Shown piece after piece: positions 1 through 9,366 of a stretch of DNA of 64,000 nt; the stretch's first letter is position 1; every line of letters begins with the position of its first letter. Location of the stretch: NCBI GenBank assembly GCA_031546985.1, contig JAVBJN010000073.1:1-64000 (forward strand), given 5' to 3'. The notes beneath the pieces were generated by a model. It made no database searches. It was not told the origin of the DNA and worked only from the letters and a program-made list of their open reading frames with translations. Position numbers and translations under genes: made by a program. Source of the DNA: JAVBJN01 sp031546985 (GTDB lineage: Bacteria > Bacteroidota > Bacteroidia > Chitinophagales > Chitinophagaceae).

Positions 1-1819
1 GCTTATCTGTATTGTTACACAGTGAGAACCAGCTTTCAAAACCCTGGGTATACGGTATAACCGCAAACTTAGGTTTAGGTAAGATATAGCGCACAATGGT
101 GCTGTAAGAAGAGTCCATTGTTCTGTCGCAACGCACTTTCAAACGGAACCAGGTATCTCTGGTAAGCGGGAAAGTAGTGTACTGCTGGGTATTAAATCCG
201 ATACCACCTATCAGAGACGCATCTTGCCATATACCACCTGTAGCAGCAGAAGAATCCTGCCAGGTAAAGGTAAGCGAACCCGCCAGTGACGCACCTACCG
301 TAGTAATGGTGTGTGTATTACCAATACAAGTATAAGTAGGACCAGCAGGAGAAAGTGTACCCGCAACAGGCATACCCGAACAGGCAGGCAGTACCCTTAC
401 GTAATCCAATCCGATATCGCTGGTATTACCAAACGCGCCTTTGCCCTCAAACTTAATAATGGTTTTAGGACTGTTGGCAGTAAAGTTGATCAACCTTGGT
501 GTCCAGCCATTGTTAGGTGTTACACCAATGCCGTCTATCTGGCTGAAAGTAGCACCACTGTCCAGTGACAGGTATACTTTAAATGAGTCTAAAGCTGTTG
601 TAGGGTTAGATGTAGATTGGTTAATCACATCAAAAGCCAATGCTTTATCGCCTACAGGGCCACCGGCGGTATTTACATGCAGCATCATGGAACCTGTACC
701 GTTCTGGTAGTAGGAGTGATAGCGTGCAGAATAAGAACCGTTGGTAGAAGTTGGGGTATAACCGCCCAGTGTGTTGTAGGTAGATGACCATACGCTTGTG
801 CCCTGGTCATTTCTGCGCCAGGCTTTATCGCCTGTAAGGTAATCGAGTACCCAGCTGGTATCGGGTTTATCGTTGGTGTTACAGAAGTTGATCCAAGACT
901 CAAAGCTCTGCACATACGGAATAGCCGAGTATTTAGGTTTTGGAATGGACACCATTACTGTATTGTTAGAGGTATCGGACTGCGAACTGTTGTTACAGGT
1001 CACGATAAAACGGTAGAATACCGAATCTCTTACAACGTTTACATTCAATGGGCCAATCTGACCCGAAGAAGAAAGGTTTTGCCAGGGGTGAACACCAGGA
1101 ATAGAATCCTGCCAGATATAGGTTAAGTTAAGACCCAGGGTAGAACCAGGTGAATTAAATGCTAAAGCGCTACCCATACAGGTAGAGATAACCGGACCCG
1201 CAGGTGTAATATTGTCGGCCAAAGGCATACCCGAACATGGCGTAGGTTGTACCAGCATTACTGCGTAGTCTTCGATTTCTCCGTAAGAGTAACTGCCGCA
1301 AGGTGTAGTTGCAGATACAGCCGGGCTGCTCCAGATCATTTGCACGCGCAGTCTTGAAGGACCCGCAGCCAATGTTAAGGGAGCAGTAAAGTTGTAGGTT
1401 ACCGTACCGAGAGAACCAACAATACCGCCGGTGATAAACTCACCCGGATCGGCAAAATCATTATCGGCATTCCAATCCACAAAGAAGCCTACGTTTTCGC
1501 TACCACTATAACCACTGGTTATGCTGATAGAATACGCTAAACCTCCAATAATGGTAGCGGTTGGAGAAGTGTACAAATGGTACGCACCACCACAACCACT
1601 GGCAGCATCGGTACTGTTGTTAATAGGTCCGAAAGTCACATTCGTGATCTTATCGTTTGAAGAACAACCATACGTATACGAGGCTGCACAATACGGAGCC
1701 TGGGCTCCGACCTGGTAGGCCGAGCCCATCAGGAGAACCATCAGCATAGCCAGCCAACGGCTCATTTTTCCAGGGGGCAGTTTTCCCCTTTTTGAAATTA
1801 AAGTAGAGACATTCTGCAT
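1..1819 (-). CDS. Large secreted GEVED/Ig-like modular protein, 3' end outside window
   Basis: The frame is open from the ATG at 1819 to the window edge, about 606 residues. A basic N-terminus is followed by a hydrophobic signal segment (residues about 20-40, ending VGAQA). A GEVED-type domain follows, with the sequence YGEIEDYAV near residue 180. Ig-like stretches (LTYIWQDS, LTFTWQDS) alternate with a module of about 275 residues that carries SFESW and RRNDQG. This module occurs near residues 306-345 and starts again near 593 at the window edge. The same modules fill the next gene, so the two are tandem paralogs. A second in-frame ATG at 1765 starts MSRWLAML; I prefer 1819 because the neighbour also has a basic extension before its signal peptide. 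The role is probably cell-surface or secreted adhesion. A T9SS tail is expected beyond the window but not seen. Confidence 0.85.
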   Translation of the reverse strand, partial: MQNVSTLISKRGKLPPGKMSRWLAMLMVLLMGSAYQVGAQAPYCAASYTYGCSSNDKITNVTFGPINNSTDAASGCGGAYHLYTSPTATIIGGLAYSISITSGYSGSENVGFFVDWNADNDFADPGEFITGGIVGSLGTVTYNFTAPLTLAAGPSRLRVQMIWSSPAVSATTPCGSYSYGEIEDYAVMLVQPTPCSGMPLADNITPAGPVISTCMGSALAFNSPGSTLGLNLTYIWQDSIPGVHPWQNLSSSGQIGPLNVNVVRDSVFYRFIVTCNNSSQSDTSNNTVMVSIPKPKYSAIPYVQSFESWINFCNTNDKPDTSWVLDYLTGDKAWRRNDQGTSVWSSTYNTLGGYTPTSTNGSYSARYHSYYQNGTGSMMLHVNTAGGPVGDKALAFDVINQSTSNPTTALDSFKVYLSLDSGATFSQIDGIGVTPNNGWTPRLINFTANSPKTIIKFEGKGAFGNTSDIGLDYVRVLPACSGMPVAGTLSPAGPTYTCIGNTHTITTVGASLAGSLTFTWQDSSAATGGIWQDASLIGGIGFNTQQYTTFPLTRDTWFRLKVRCDRTMDSSYSTIVRYILPKPKFAVIPYTQGFESWFSLCNNTDK

Positions 1820-1977
1820 ATTCACCAGTTTATATTTTATAGAAACAGAATACTATACTACGAATTTGACATTGTAATTACAAAAAAATAATATTCTATT
1901 CATAAACATCAAAACTTCCTCTATGCCTTTATAGTACAAGTACCTATGGTATAAGCATTGGGTTTCAATACAAAACG

Positions 1978-2005
1978 AAAAAACCACCCTTGCGGGTGGC
2001 TTTTT
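1978..2005 (-). terminator. Rho-independent terminator of the 1684-residue gene
   Basis: CCACCC (1984-1989) pairs with GGGTGG (1994-1999) around a TTGC loop. On the minus strand the stem is followed by six T (1983-1978). It lies about 40 bases after the stop codon at 2042. Confidence 0.85.
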
Positions 2006-2041
2006 CGCTGTTTCTATAAAATACAACTAATGAGGCCTTTT

Positions 2042-5000
2042 TTATTGCACCACCACTTTTCTGATGATGCTGCCATTACTGCCAGATGACAGTTTTACGA
2101 AGTAAACGCCTTTTGCCGCTTGTGTGAGGTCAAAGGTTTTGTAGAAGGCACCCGATTTAACATCCAGGGTTTCTTCTTTTACCACCTGACCCGCTACGTT
2201 GGTTACTACCAGGTTCATCTTTTCGCTGCGTTGTGCTTTGAAGTAAATGTTTACCTGGCCTGAAGTTGGGTTCGGATACAGACTAAACTCCTGCACACCA
2301 TCGATCTCGGTAATGCCTACTGCAGGCAGGTTCGATTTCAGGTTTATCAGGTAATCTTCTGTTTCACCGTTGCCGTACTCACCGCAACCTTCGTCTGAAG
2401 GCACATTCGGATTGATGTTTTCGTTCAGTACCACACGCATTCCGGTTAAGCCTACCAGGATGTTGGCAGGAATTTTAACCTTGCCGGTGAGGTAATAATT
2501 GTTGGCTACAGTATAGCCGGTAAATACGCGCTCTTGTGGTATATCGTAATGACCGTTACGGTTATAATCGATAAACACAGTTGCTTTAGCATCGGCATGC
2601 TGGCCTTTACCCAGGATATGGAAAATGCTGATGTCGTATGTACTATCTGCCCATGCTACGATAGGACCATTGTCGATATAATCGGTATACACCTCTCTCG
2701 CTTTCGGATTCAGCAGGTGCGTACCGCCGGGAGATGTAATAACGAACTTACCAAACTTAAAGGCTCCGATATCGCTGCTGTCTGAAGCGTCTGTAGAAGC
2801 GCTGTAGCAGTAGCAGGCGTAATCAGGATGCGCGGTTACTTTAATGTAGTTGGTATAAGAAGGCGTACCACCATAACATTTAACCTCGCAACGGAAATAG
2901 TTTACAGGGAACTGGATGTAAGCAGTTGCTGTATCATGGGTAGCAAATGGCACATAAGACCAGTTGGTACCATCGTTAGAAACCTGCCAGTTAAAGCTGA
3001 GGCCGGTTACTTGTTGCTGGTAACCTGCGGTTTGCAGTTTTACAGGGTATAAAGGACAAGTTTTAACCTTGTTTACAGATGCTGTGCCCGGGTTTGGAGG
3101 TGTAGAACATGGCGGGTATTCGATAAACACCACCAGGTCTTCTACCTCACCACTGCTGAAGCTGGTACCACCGCATGCGTTACCACCATTTGGCGTAAAG
3201 CCATTGGCAACCATAATGCGCATACCGGTGTAACCACGCTGGGCAGTATCCGGAATGTAGTAGCTGGCATTCAGAATGATATTGGCGCCTGTACCTACGT
3301 TGGTACCCAGCAATTTAAATTCTGCAGATTCGAACACACCATTGCGGTTCAGATCTACCCACATACCTACCGTTTTATTATTACCACCGCTCATGCGCAG
3401 ACGAATCTTCGCAGTGTCGGTCATGGCCAGTGTATCGGTTGTAAACGGTGTTACAGGATGCTGGAAGTATTGGGTAGCCACATTTACACCAGGGTTTGAA
3501 GCAAAAATGGCGGTGTTGGTTACCGGCAATACATTACTTACCGTAATAGAATCGATCCATGGGTTACCGGTTGGAGATGTGCTGATCGCAACATCGCAGT
3601 AACACAGGAAGAACGGATTAAATACTACCGTATCAATGGTAGAAGTATCCATCAGGGAAGTGGCCGTACAGGTTACTACACAACGGTAATAAACAGTATC
3701 GGGCGCATTGAAAGGCGCATTGTAAGTGAGGTTTGGGGTAGCATTAGCAATGCCAATGTTGGTCCAAACACCTCCCGAAATTGAAGAAGAATCCTGCCAC
3801 TGATAGGTTTGTCCTGCAGCAGGAATGTAGTTGTCCAATTTAAGGAAGTAAGGTTTTGTTTTACATGGATTGGCAGGGATGGTGTATGGTGTACCTGCAT
3901 TAGGCGTACCCGCACAATCTTCTACTACAAACATGTTATCGATACCCAGATCGGCATGACAGCAAGAACCGTCAGGGCCGCCAGAGAAACGGATCAGGGA
4001 AATCGGTGAGTTACCTGTAAAACTCAGGGTATTATTGGTCCATGAAGTTACAGAGTTGTTGTTGGTACCGAGGTAAGTAAAGCTGTTACCACCATCGTTA
4101 GACAACCATACACTCATAGAATCGGTACCCGAAGTAACCGGGTTAATGTAATCGTAAATCAGTTTTTTGTTCGTACTGCCCTGAGACAAGTCAATGTACA
4201 GGTTCAGATTACCATCTTTTGGTGCCGTTACAGTAGAGGCATAATAAGAGTGGAATCTTGCAGAGTAGTTGCCAGAAGAAGCAATCGGGCCATAAGTACC
4301 CGCGGTTGGCGAGGTCCAGCCGGCAGATGCACCCTGGTCGTATCTTCTCCAGGAGTTTTGTCCGGTAGAAGGCAGGTTTCTCCAGCTGCTATCGCTTGGC
4401 GCATCGGTAATATTACAGTAGTTGCCCCAATCTTCGAAATCCTGCTCATAAGGGAAGGTCGCGTATTTAGGCAGCAGGGTAATGTAAATTTTAACCGGCG
4501 CAGTATAACTCACCTGTGTACCACAAGTTACCTTTAAGCGGTAAGCTGAGGTCTGGTTAACCATTGGTGTGGTGTACTGCAGGGTAATACCACCGGTACC
4601 TGTAACCACAGGAAGCCAGGTATGTACAGCGGTAGAATCTTCCCACTGGAAGGTAACACCTCCTGCATAAGAAGTACCTGTTGCATTAAGTACAAAACGC
4701 TCACCGGCGCAAGCCATAATAGGGCCTGCTGGTGTAATGCTACCTGCAAACGGAGCACCGGAGCAAGGGCCGGTAATCATAACATCATCTACACCGATAT
4801 CGGTACCACCACTTCCGCCTACAGCGCTTCCTTCAAACTTAAGGATGGTTTTGCTGGAGTTGGTAGTAAGGTTTACCGTACGGGGATACCATCCATTGGT
4901 AGGACTGCTGGAAGCATCTACAAGGGTATAGGTCAAACCACTGTCGGTAGATATATACACATTCAGCGAATCGTTTCCGTTAGCGTTGTTTACATAATAG

Positions 5001-7096
5001 CTCAACCCTTTTACACCGGTTATGGTGCTCATATCCACGTGCAGTTTCATACCACTTTTAGCGGTAGCATTATAAGAGTGGAAACGGGCAGAGTATGAAC
5101 CCGATTTAGAAGTAGGCGTATAAGCGCCGGTGGTGTTGGTCCATGCGGCATTGGTACCCTGGTCGTTTCTTCTCCAGGAGTTGTCGCCCATGTAGTATTC
5201 CTGAGTCCAGCTCGAATCTGGTTTATCGGTGTTGTTACACAGAGATACCCAGCTTTCAAAACCCTGTGCGTAAGGGATAGTTGCAAACTTAGGCGGAGGC
5301 AGAATGTATCTTACTGCTGCCGAGAAGGCAGAATCGTTGGTATTGTTACACAGCACTTTTAAACGGTAATAAATGTCTACCGCGAGTGGCGCAGTGGTAA
5401 ACTGTGGTGTAGAACCGTTGATGCCCTGGGCAATGGTCCAGTTAATGCCATCTATAGATTCCTGCCACTCGTAGGTAAGACTACCAGCCAGCGTAGCGCC
5501 TACAGCCGTCATGGTGTGCATATTGCCTATACAAGTATAGGTAGGGCCTGCCGGAGAAATGGTACCTGCGGTAACCGCACCATTACATGGGTGCAGCACT
5601 TTCAGGTTGTCTAAACCAATATCGGTAGTGTTACCAAACTCACCCTTTCCTTCAAAACGGAAAATGGTTTTAGGGCTTTGTCCGGTGAAGTTAATCAAAC
5701 GGGGAACCCAGCCAGTGGTAGCACCCACCGCATCGATCTGCGTAAAGGTAGCGCCACTGTCAATAGAGTAAAACAATTTGAATGAATCCAGTCCGCCCGT
5801 TTGTACCAGGTTAATCACATCATAAGATATACCCTTGTTACCAGCAGGACCACCGGTGGTATTCACATGCAGATCCATGTTACCCCTTTGGTTCTGAAAG
5901 TAAGAGTGGTAACGCGCAGAGTAGGTACCAGCGGTAGAAGCAGGTGTATAAGCACCATTGGTAAGGTTGTTAACCCAGCCAGAAGCACCCTGGTCGTTTC
6001 TGCGCCAGCTTTTATCGCCGGTCAGGAAACCTTGTCTCCAGAAAGTATCTGGCTTATCGGTTGTGTTACATACACTGGCCCAGCTTTCGAAGCTTTGCAC
6101 ATAAGGCATAGCCGCATATTGCTGCTCCGGAATGTACAGGAATGCCATATTAGAAGTGGTATCTGTAAGACCATTTGCATTACAACGCACATACATCCTG
6201 TACCATTTGCTTACGGTAGCAGGAGCTGCGGTATATGTACCTACAGGGTTGGTGGTACCGCTGGTAACATTGGCCCAGGTACCCACTTTACCAGAATCGG
6301 TAGATTCCTGCCACTGGTAGGTAAGCCCGGTAGCAAGGGTTACGTTAGGTACAGTAAAGCTATACTGCCCGTTTGCACAACCAACAATCGTATCAGGCTT
6401 AATGATTCCTGCTACGGGTTGGGCAGCGCAGGCAGCCAGTGGTGTAATGGTAATCTTCAGGTTAGGACGGTACCATGTACTACTGCCAGAAGGGGTAGTA
6501 CACATGGGGGCAGTATAATAGTTGTAAGTACTCTGCGTAAAAGTGCCGTAGGTCTGCGCCAGAGCAGCCATGTTATACGTAGTGTAGTTACTGGAGTTGC
6601 AAGACTCGATTATAATGTCGTCTACCCCATTCCAGAAAAATGGTGTGGGGAAACTGTGCATGTTCCAGCCTGTGGTAAGCGCGTAAGAAGTGGCCGAATA
6701 GCAGGGTGTCATCGCCATAGTCTGGAAAGTACTAGTCATGGTGATGGTGGGTGCCGTGGCCATCTTGAATACCAGGTTATCCACCGTACTTACACCGCTA
6801 ACGTTGAGTACATTATACCCAATAGCATTAATAACCCCAATAGAAGCTCCCAATGCGGTAAGCTCAGAGGCTTTAATGAGGTACTGTGATCTTTGGCCGT
6901 ATACGTTGTAGTTGCTATACGGCGTAGGATACGCTGTACTAACGGTGCCGGTACCCAGGGTATAAGTGGTTTGCGCCTGTGTGGCAGGCGCTACCCCCAG
7001 GCATAACAAGACGAGCCAGACCATCCAGGTCAGGCCAGGACGCGAAGGCCTGTCAAAGCTTTTCGGGCGTCTAATGGGTAGATGTTTTACTCTCAT
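2042..7096 (-). CDS. T9SS-sorted giant modular surface protein (GEVED, Ig-like, SFESW modules)
   Basis: This protein has 1684 residues. Residues 1-42 are a basic leader plus signal peptide ending in ATQAQ. An N-terminal domain (about 43-215) is followed by three repeats of about 275 residues. Each repeat has a PYxQxFExW segment (near 335, 612 and 885), an SWRRxDQG segment, and an Ig-like segment with YQWQ/YEWQ and conserved Cys. Two GEVED-like domains follow, with GEVEDLVVF near 1317 and GETEDYLIN near 1579. The last 85 residues are a T9SS type A sorting domain: YPNPTSGQ near 1605, a GVYFVKL strand, and the end IIRKVVVQ. Known T9SS cargo with this tail crosses the outer membrane and is released or anchored at the surface. 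Adhesion or polymer binding is my inference; no catalytic motif is visible. The ATG at 7096 is the natural start. A terminator follows the gene. Confidence 0.9.
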   Translation of the reverse strand: MRVKHLPIRRPKSFDRPSRPGLTWMVWLVLLCLGVAPATQAQTTYTLGTGTVSTAYPTPYSNYNVYGQRSQYLIKASELTALGASIGVINAIGYNVLNVSGVSTVDNLVFKMATAPTITMTSTFQTMAMTPCYSATSYALTTGWNMHSFPTPFFWNGVDDIIIESCNSSNYTTYNMAALAQTYGTFTQSTYNYYTAPMCTTPSGSSTWYRPNLKITITPLAACAAQPVAGIIKPDTIVGCANGQYSFTVPNVTLATGLTYQWQESTDSGKVGTWANVTSGTTNPVGTYTAAPATVSKWYRMYVRCNANGLTDTTSNMAFLYIPEQQYAAMPYVQSFESWASVCNTTDKPDTFWRQGFLTGDKSWRRNDQGASGWVNNLTNGAYTPASTAGTYSARYHSYFQNQRGNMDLHVNTTGGPAGNKGISYDVINLVQTGGLDSFKLFYSIDSGATFTQIDAVGATTGWVPRLINFTGQSPKTIFRFEGKGEFGNTTDIGLDNLKVLHPCNGAVTAGTISPAGPTYTCIGNMHTMTAVGATLAGSLTYEWQESIDGINWTIAQGINGSTPQFTTAPLAVDIYYRLKVLCNNTNDSAFSAAVRYILPPPKFATIPYAQGFESWVSLCNNTDKPDSSWTQEYYMGDNSWRRNDQGTNAAWTNTTGAYTPTSKSGSYSARFHSYNATAKSGMKLHVDMSTITGVKGLSYYVNNANGNDSLNVYISTDSGLTYTLVDASSSPTNGWYPRTVNLTTNSSKTILKFEGSAVGGSGGTDIGVDDVMITGPCSGAPFAGSITPAGPIMACAGERFVLNATGTSYAGGVTFQWEDSTAVHTWLPVVTGTGGITLQYTTPMVNQTSAYRLKVTCGTQVSYTAPVKIYITLLPKYATFPYEQDFEDWGNYCNITDAPSDSSWRNLPSTGQNSWRRYDQGASAGWTSPTAGTYGPIASSGNYSARFHSYYASTVTAPKDGNLNLYIDLSQGSTNKKLIYDYINPVTSGTDSMSVWLSNDGGNSFTYLGTNNNSVTSWTNNTLSFTGNSPISLIRFSGGPDGSCCHADLGIDNMFVVEDCAGTPNAGTPYTIPANPCKTKPYFLKLDNYIPAAGQTYQWQDSSSISGGVWTNIGIANATPNLTYNAPFNAPDTVYYRCVVTCTATSLMDTSTIDTVVFNPFFLCYCDVAISTSPTGNPWIDSITVSNVLPVTNTAIFASNPGVNVATQYFQHPVTPFTTDTLAMTDTAKIRLRMSGGNNKTVGMWVDLNRNGVFESAEFKLLGTNVGTGANIILNASYYIPDTAQRGYTGMRIMVANGFTPNGGNACGGTSFSSGEVEDLVVFIEYPPCSTPPNPGTASVNKVKTCPLYPVKLQTAGYQQQVTGLSFNWQVSNDGTNWSYVPFATHDTATAYIQFPVNYFRCEVKCYGGTPSYTNYIKVTAHPDYACYCYSASTDASDSSDIGAFKFGKFVITSPGGTHLLNPKAREVYTDYIDNGPIVAWADSTYDISIFHILGKGQHADAKATVFIDYNRNGHYDIPQERVFTGYTVANNYYLTGKVKIPANILVGLTGMRVVLNENINPNVPSDEGCGEYGNGETEDYLINLKSNLPAVGITEIDGVQEFSLYPNPTSGQVNIYFKAQRSEKMNLVVTNVAGQVVKEETLDVKSGAFYKTFDLTQAAKGVYFVKLSSGSNGSIIRKVVVQ

Positions 7097-7382
7097 ACGC
7101 GGTTTTAAAACTTTTCAAAAAGAACGGTACACAATTTATTACTTAAAAGGCTATTCATCAAACGATTCTTTTACTATTCACATGCATTCAAGTACAAATG
7201 CTTAAAACAATAGCAAAAAATCTATCTCCAAACAGATTAAGGATCAGACACTTCTATAAACCCCCTAATGTTCTAAAAAGGTTGGGAACCAAACAAACAT
7301 TTCTGTACTTGCACACAAAAGATTAGAACATGTACATAACAAATAGTGCTAACAAAAATTATATAAGATAGGAACAGGGCAT
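7097..7382. other. AT-rich intergenic gap, no gene recognised
   Basis: This gap separates the secreted-protein gene from the rplI terminator. I see no tRNA-like fold or credible ORF. I also found no exact TAnnTTTG element on the minus strand to serve the gene starting at 7096. Confidence 0.6.
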
Positions 7383-7412
7383 AAAAAAGCCCCCGCAGTA
7401 GCTGCGGGGGCT
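7383..7412 (-). terminator. Terminator of the rpsF-rpsR-rplI operon
   Basis: An 11-bp stem, AGCCCCCGCAG (7388-7398) with CTGCGGGGGCT (7402-7412), is followed on the minus strand by a run of T (7388-7383). It starts 22 bases after the rplI stop. Confidence 0.92.
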
Positions 7413-7433
7413 CTGTATATTTTAGGTAACAGA

Positions 7434-7880
7434 CTATTCGCCGATTACTTCAAATTCGATTTCTACGATGCTTTCTTTACCAAAGTCGATCAGGGCTTTG
7501 AAAGAACCCAGTTCTTTCACCTCGTCAACGATAGAAATACGGCGGCGGTCAATTTCGTAACCTTTCTGCTCACGGATGGCGCGTGCCAACTGGATAGGAG
7601 TTACAGAACCGAAGATTTTACCGGAAACACCAGCTTTAGCACCCAGTTTAACCGGACCTGCTTTCAGCACAGCTGTAACCTGAGCAATCTCAGCCAGCAG
7701 TTTTTCTTCTTTCTTACGAGCCACTTTCTGGCGCTCTTCCAACACTTTCAGGTTAGAAGAACTTGCTTCGATAGCATATTTCTGGGGAATGAGGTAGTTA
7801 CGAGCGTAACCTGGTCTAACAGCAACCAGCTCATTAGCACCACCCAGATTGTCAACGTCTTTTATTAAGATTACTTGCAT
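7434..7880 (-). CDS. rplI: 50S ribosomal protein L9
   Basis: This 148-residue protein has the usual L9 length. The N-terminal rRNA-binding domain shows the L9 signature (MQVILIKDVDNLG, then RPGYARNYLIPQKYA at about 22-36). A long Lys/Glu-rich helix (about 45-75) leads to the C-terminal domain (VSGKIFGSVT and IDRRRI). L9 binds 23S rRNA in the large subunit. The gene is last of a three-gene operon, 8 bases after rpsR, and ends at a strong terminator. Confidence 0.98.
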   Translation of the reverse strand: MQVILIKDVDNLGGANELVAVRPGYARNYLIPQKYAIEASSSNLKVLEERQKVARKKEEKLLAEIAQVTAVLKAGPVKLGAKAGVSGKIFGSVTPIQLARAIREQKGYEIDRRRISIVDEVKELGSFKALIDFGKESIVEIEFEVIGE

Positions 7881-7888
7881 GGTTTAAA

Positions 7889-8152
7889 CTACTTTAAAAG
7901 GTCAGTAACATAAGGCAACAGTGCCATTTGACGGGCTTTCTTGATAGCGTGAGCCACTTTACGCTGGTACTTCAGAGAGTTACCGGTGATGCGACGAGGT
8001 AAAATTTTACCCTGATCGTTCAGGAATTTCTTCAGGAACTCAGCGTCTTTGTAATCGATATACTTGATACCCATTTTCTTGAAGCGGCAGTATTTTTTCT
8101 GCTTCTTCTCAACACGGGTAGCCGTCAGGTATTTAATTTCTTGTTTTGCCAT
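7889..8152 (-). CDS. rpsR: 30S ribosomal protein S18
   Basis: This 87-residue protein contains the S18 core IDYKDAEFLKKFLNDQGKI and the sequence RRITGNSLKYQRKVAHAIKK, followed by RQMALLPYV. S18 forms a heterodimer with S6 in the small-subunit platform, which fits its position directly after rpsF. It lies 5 bases after rpsF and 8 bases before rplI. Confidence 0.98.
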   Translation of the reverse strand: MAKQEIKYLTATRVEKKQKKYCRFKKMGIKYIDYKDAEFLKKFLNDQGKILPRRITGNSLKYQRKVAHAIKKARQMALLPYVTDLLK

Positions 8153-8157
8153 GGTAA

Positions 8158-8535
8158 TTAAGCTTCAACGGTTTTAGATGCGGTTTCTTCAGTTGTAGTA
8201 GAACGCTTTTTGTTGTTGTACTCTACAGCGTATTTATCCAGACGGTTAGTCATGTGACGCATGATGTTCTCGTCACGGTTCATCATAACCTCAAATTTGC
8301 TGATCATTTCTGCAGCAATAGAGAATTCCAGAACCAGATACATACCGGTAGTTTTCTTTTCAATAGGGTAAGCCAGTGAACGCAGGCCCCATTGGTTTTC
8401 TTTTACTACCTGTCCGCCGTTTTCGGCTACAAAACCTGCCAGCTTCTTGCAGGAATTTTTGAACTCATCTTCACTCAAAACCGGAGTGAAAATGACCATC
8501 AGTTCGTACGACTGAAGACCAGTTGTGTTAGACAT
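8158..8535 (-). CDS. rpsF: 30S ribosomal protein S6
   Basis: This 125-residue protein starts with the S6 strand YELMVIFTPVLSEDEF and contains WGLRSLAYPIEKKTTGMYLV near residues 47-66. The last 20 residues are Thr/Glu-rich, a tail common in this phylum. S6 binds 16S rRNA together with S18. The ATG at 8535 follows a leader of about 90 nt and a TAnnTTTG promoter. Confidence 0.98.
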   Translation of the reverse strand: MSNTTGLQSYELMVIFTPVLSEDEFKNSCKKLAGFVAENGGQVVKENQWGLRSLAYPIEKKTTGMYLVLEFSIAAEMISKFEVMMNRDENIMRHMTNRLDKYAVEYNNKKRSTTTEETASKTVEA

Positions 8536-8640
8536 AATGATTTACGTTTAGTCCGGCGTCTGCGGTATTGGATGATCTGCCCCCGGGAAGAAGCAGAAAC
8601 AGCAAACGTCCGGATGATTAAAATTTGGAGTGCAAAGGTA
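8536..8640 (-). promoter_or_regulatory. rpsF promoter and long 5' leader
   Basis: On the minus strand, 8640-8633 reads TACCTTTG, a full match to the Bacteroidota -7 element TAnnTTTG. No clear TTTG lies at the -33 position. Transcription would start near 8626, giving a leader of about 90 nt. TCCGG and CCGGA (8552-8556 and 8610-8614) can pair and close this leader. S6:S18-binding rpsF leaders are known in many bacteria, so autoregulation is plausible. I have not shown that the consensus structure is present. Confidence 0.6.
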
Positions 8641-8859
8641 AGAAACACGCTATTAAAAAAGAAATAAATAATACATCCTTTTTAAGCCTGCAGGCTGCAA
8701 ACTGCTCCTGTAGTACATATAAAGATCAAAACCGGGCATTTTTTCAGGATGGGCAACTGAAAACAAATCATTTTAGTATATGAAATTTCAATAATTATTT
8801 TTATTATTAACATTCATTCTACATCAACCATGTTTTTTTTAACCTCAAATCATAAAAAG

Positions 8860-9321
8860 ATGAAAAAACTGTTCTTTGCCGCCTTACTCAGCCTCCCTTT
8901 GTTTGCAGCACAGCAAGCTGAGGCTCAAAACATTACGGTTAACAACACCACGCCTGGCAACCTCAATTTCCAGATCGATGCCATGGAAACACCACCTACA
9001 GGCAATGGTGGCAGCACCGGCATGATCAACATTCCATCAGGTGGTAGTATGCCCCTCAATGCCACAAGCTTTAGCTGGAGTATGGGCACGCTTCCTGCTG
9101 TGTATGAGCTGTTTGCAGTTACCATCATGGAGCCCTGCCCCATTGGTCAAAACTGCGTGGTAGGCTCCGGCGGGCTCAACTGCTTCCGTATTGGTAACCC
9201 TATTTACAGCTACCCTACCATTGCCACCTGCAACATTGCATCATCCTGCTACCCTTCGGGCTTAATCAATGCCGATATTACCTGGCTGCCCGGCGGAGAC
9301 ATGATCATTAACTTCTATTAA
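8860..9321 (+). CDS. Small secreted protein, first of a tandem paralog pair
   Basis: This 153-residue protein starts with a clean signal peptide (MKKLFFAALLSLPLFAA, cleaved near AEA-Q). An upstream in-frame ATG at 8830 would add ten residues ahead of the signal, so I prefer 8860. The mature part is rich in Thr, Asn, Gly and Pro. It has a Cys-containing core CPIGQNCVVG, LNCFRIGNP, and a later SSC. The next gene shares this core almost exactly. I do not recognise the family. A secreted, disulfide-stabilised beta-rich protein is inference. Confidence 0.8.
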   Translation: MKKLFFAALLSLPLFAAQQAEAQNITVNNTTPGNLNFQIDAMETPPTGNGGSTGMINIPSGGSMPLNATSFSWSMGTLPAVYELFAVTIMEPCPIGQNCVVGSGGLNCFRIGNPIYSYPTIATCNIASSCYPSGLINADITWLPGGDMIINFY

Positions 9322-9366
9322 TGGAGCAATTTTCCACAATTTCTTTAATGCGCTAAGCTTAAAACG

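Noticed and set aside
5801..6889. Open frame of 362 residues on the plus strand inside the giant secreted-protein gene
   Set aside because: It lies antisense to a gene with clear domains, has no family pattern, and reflects codon bias of the other strand.
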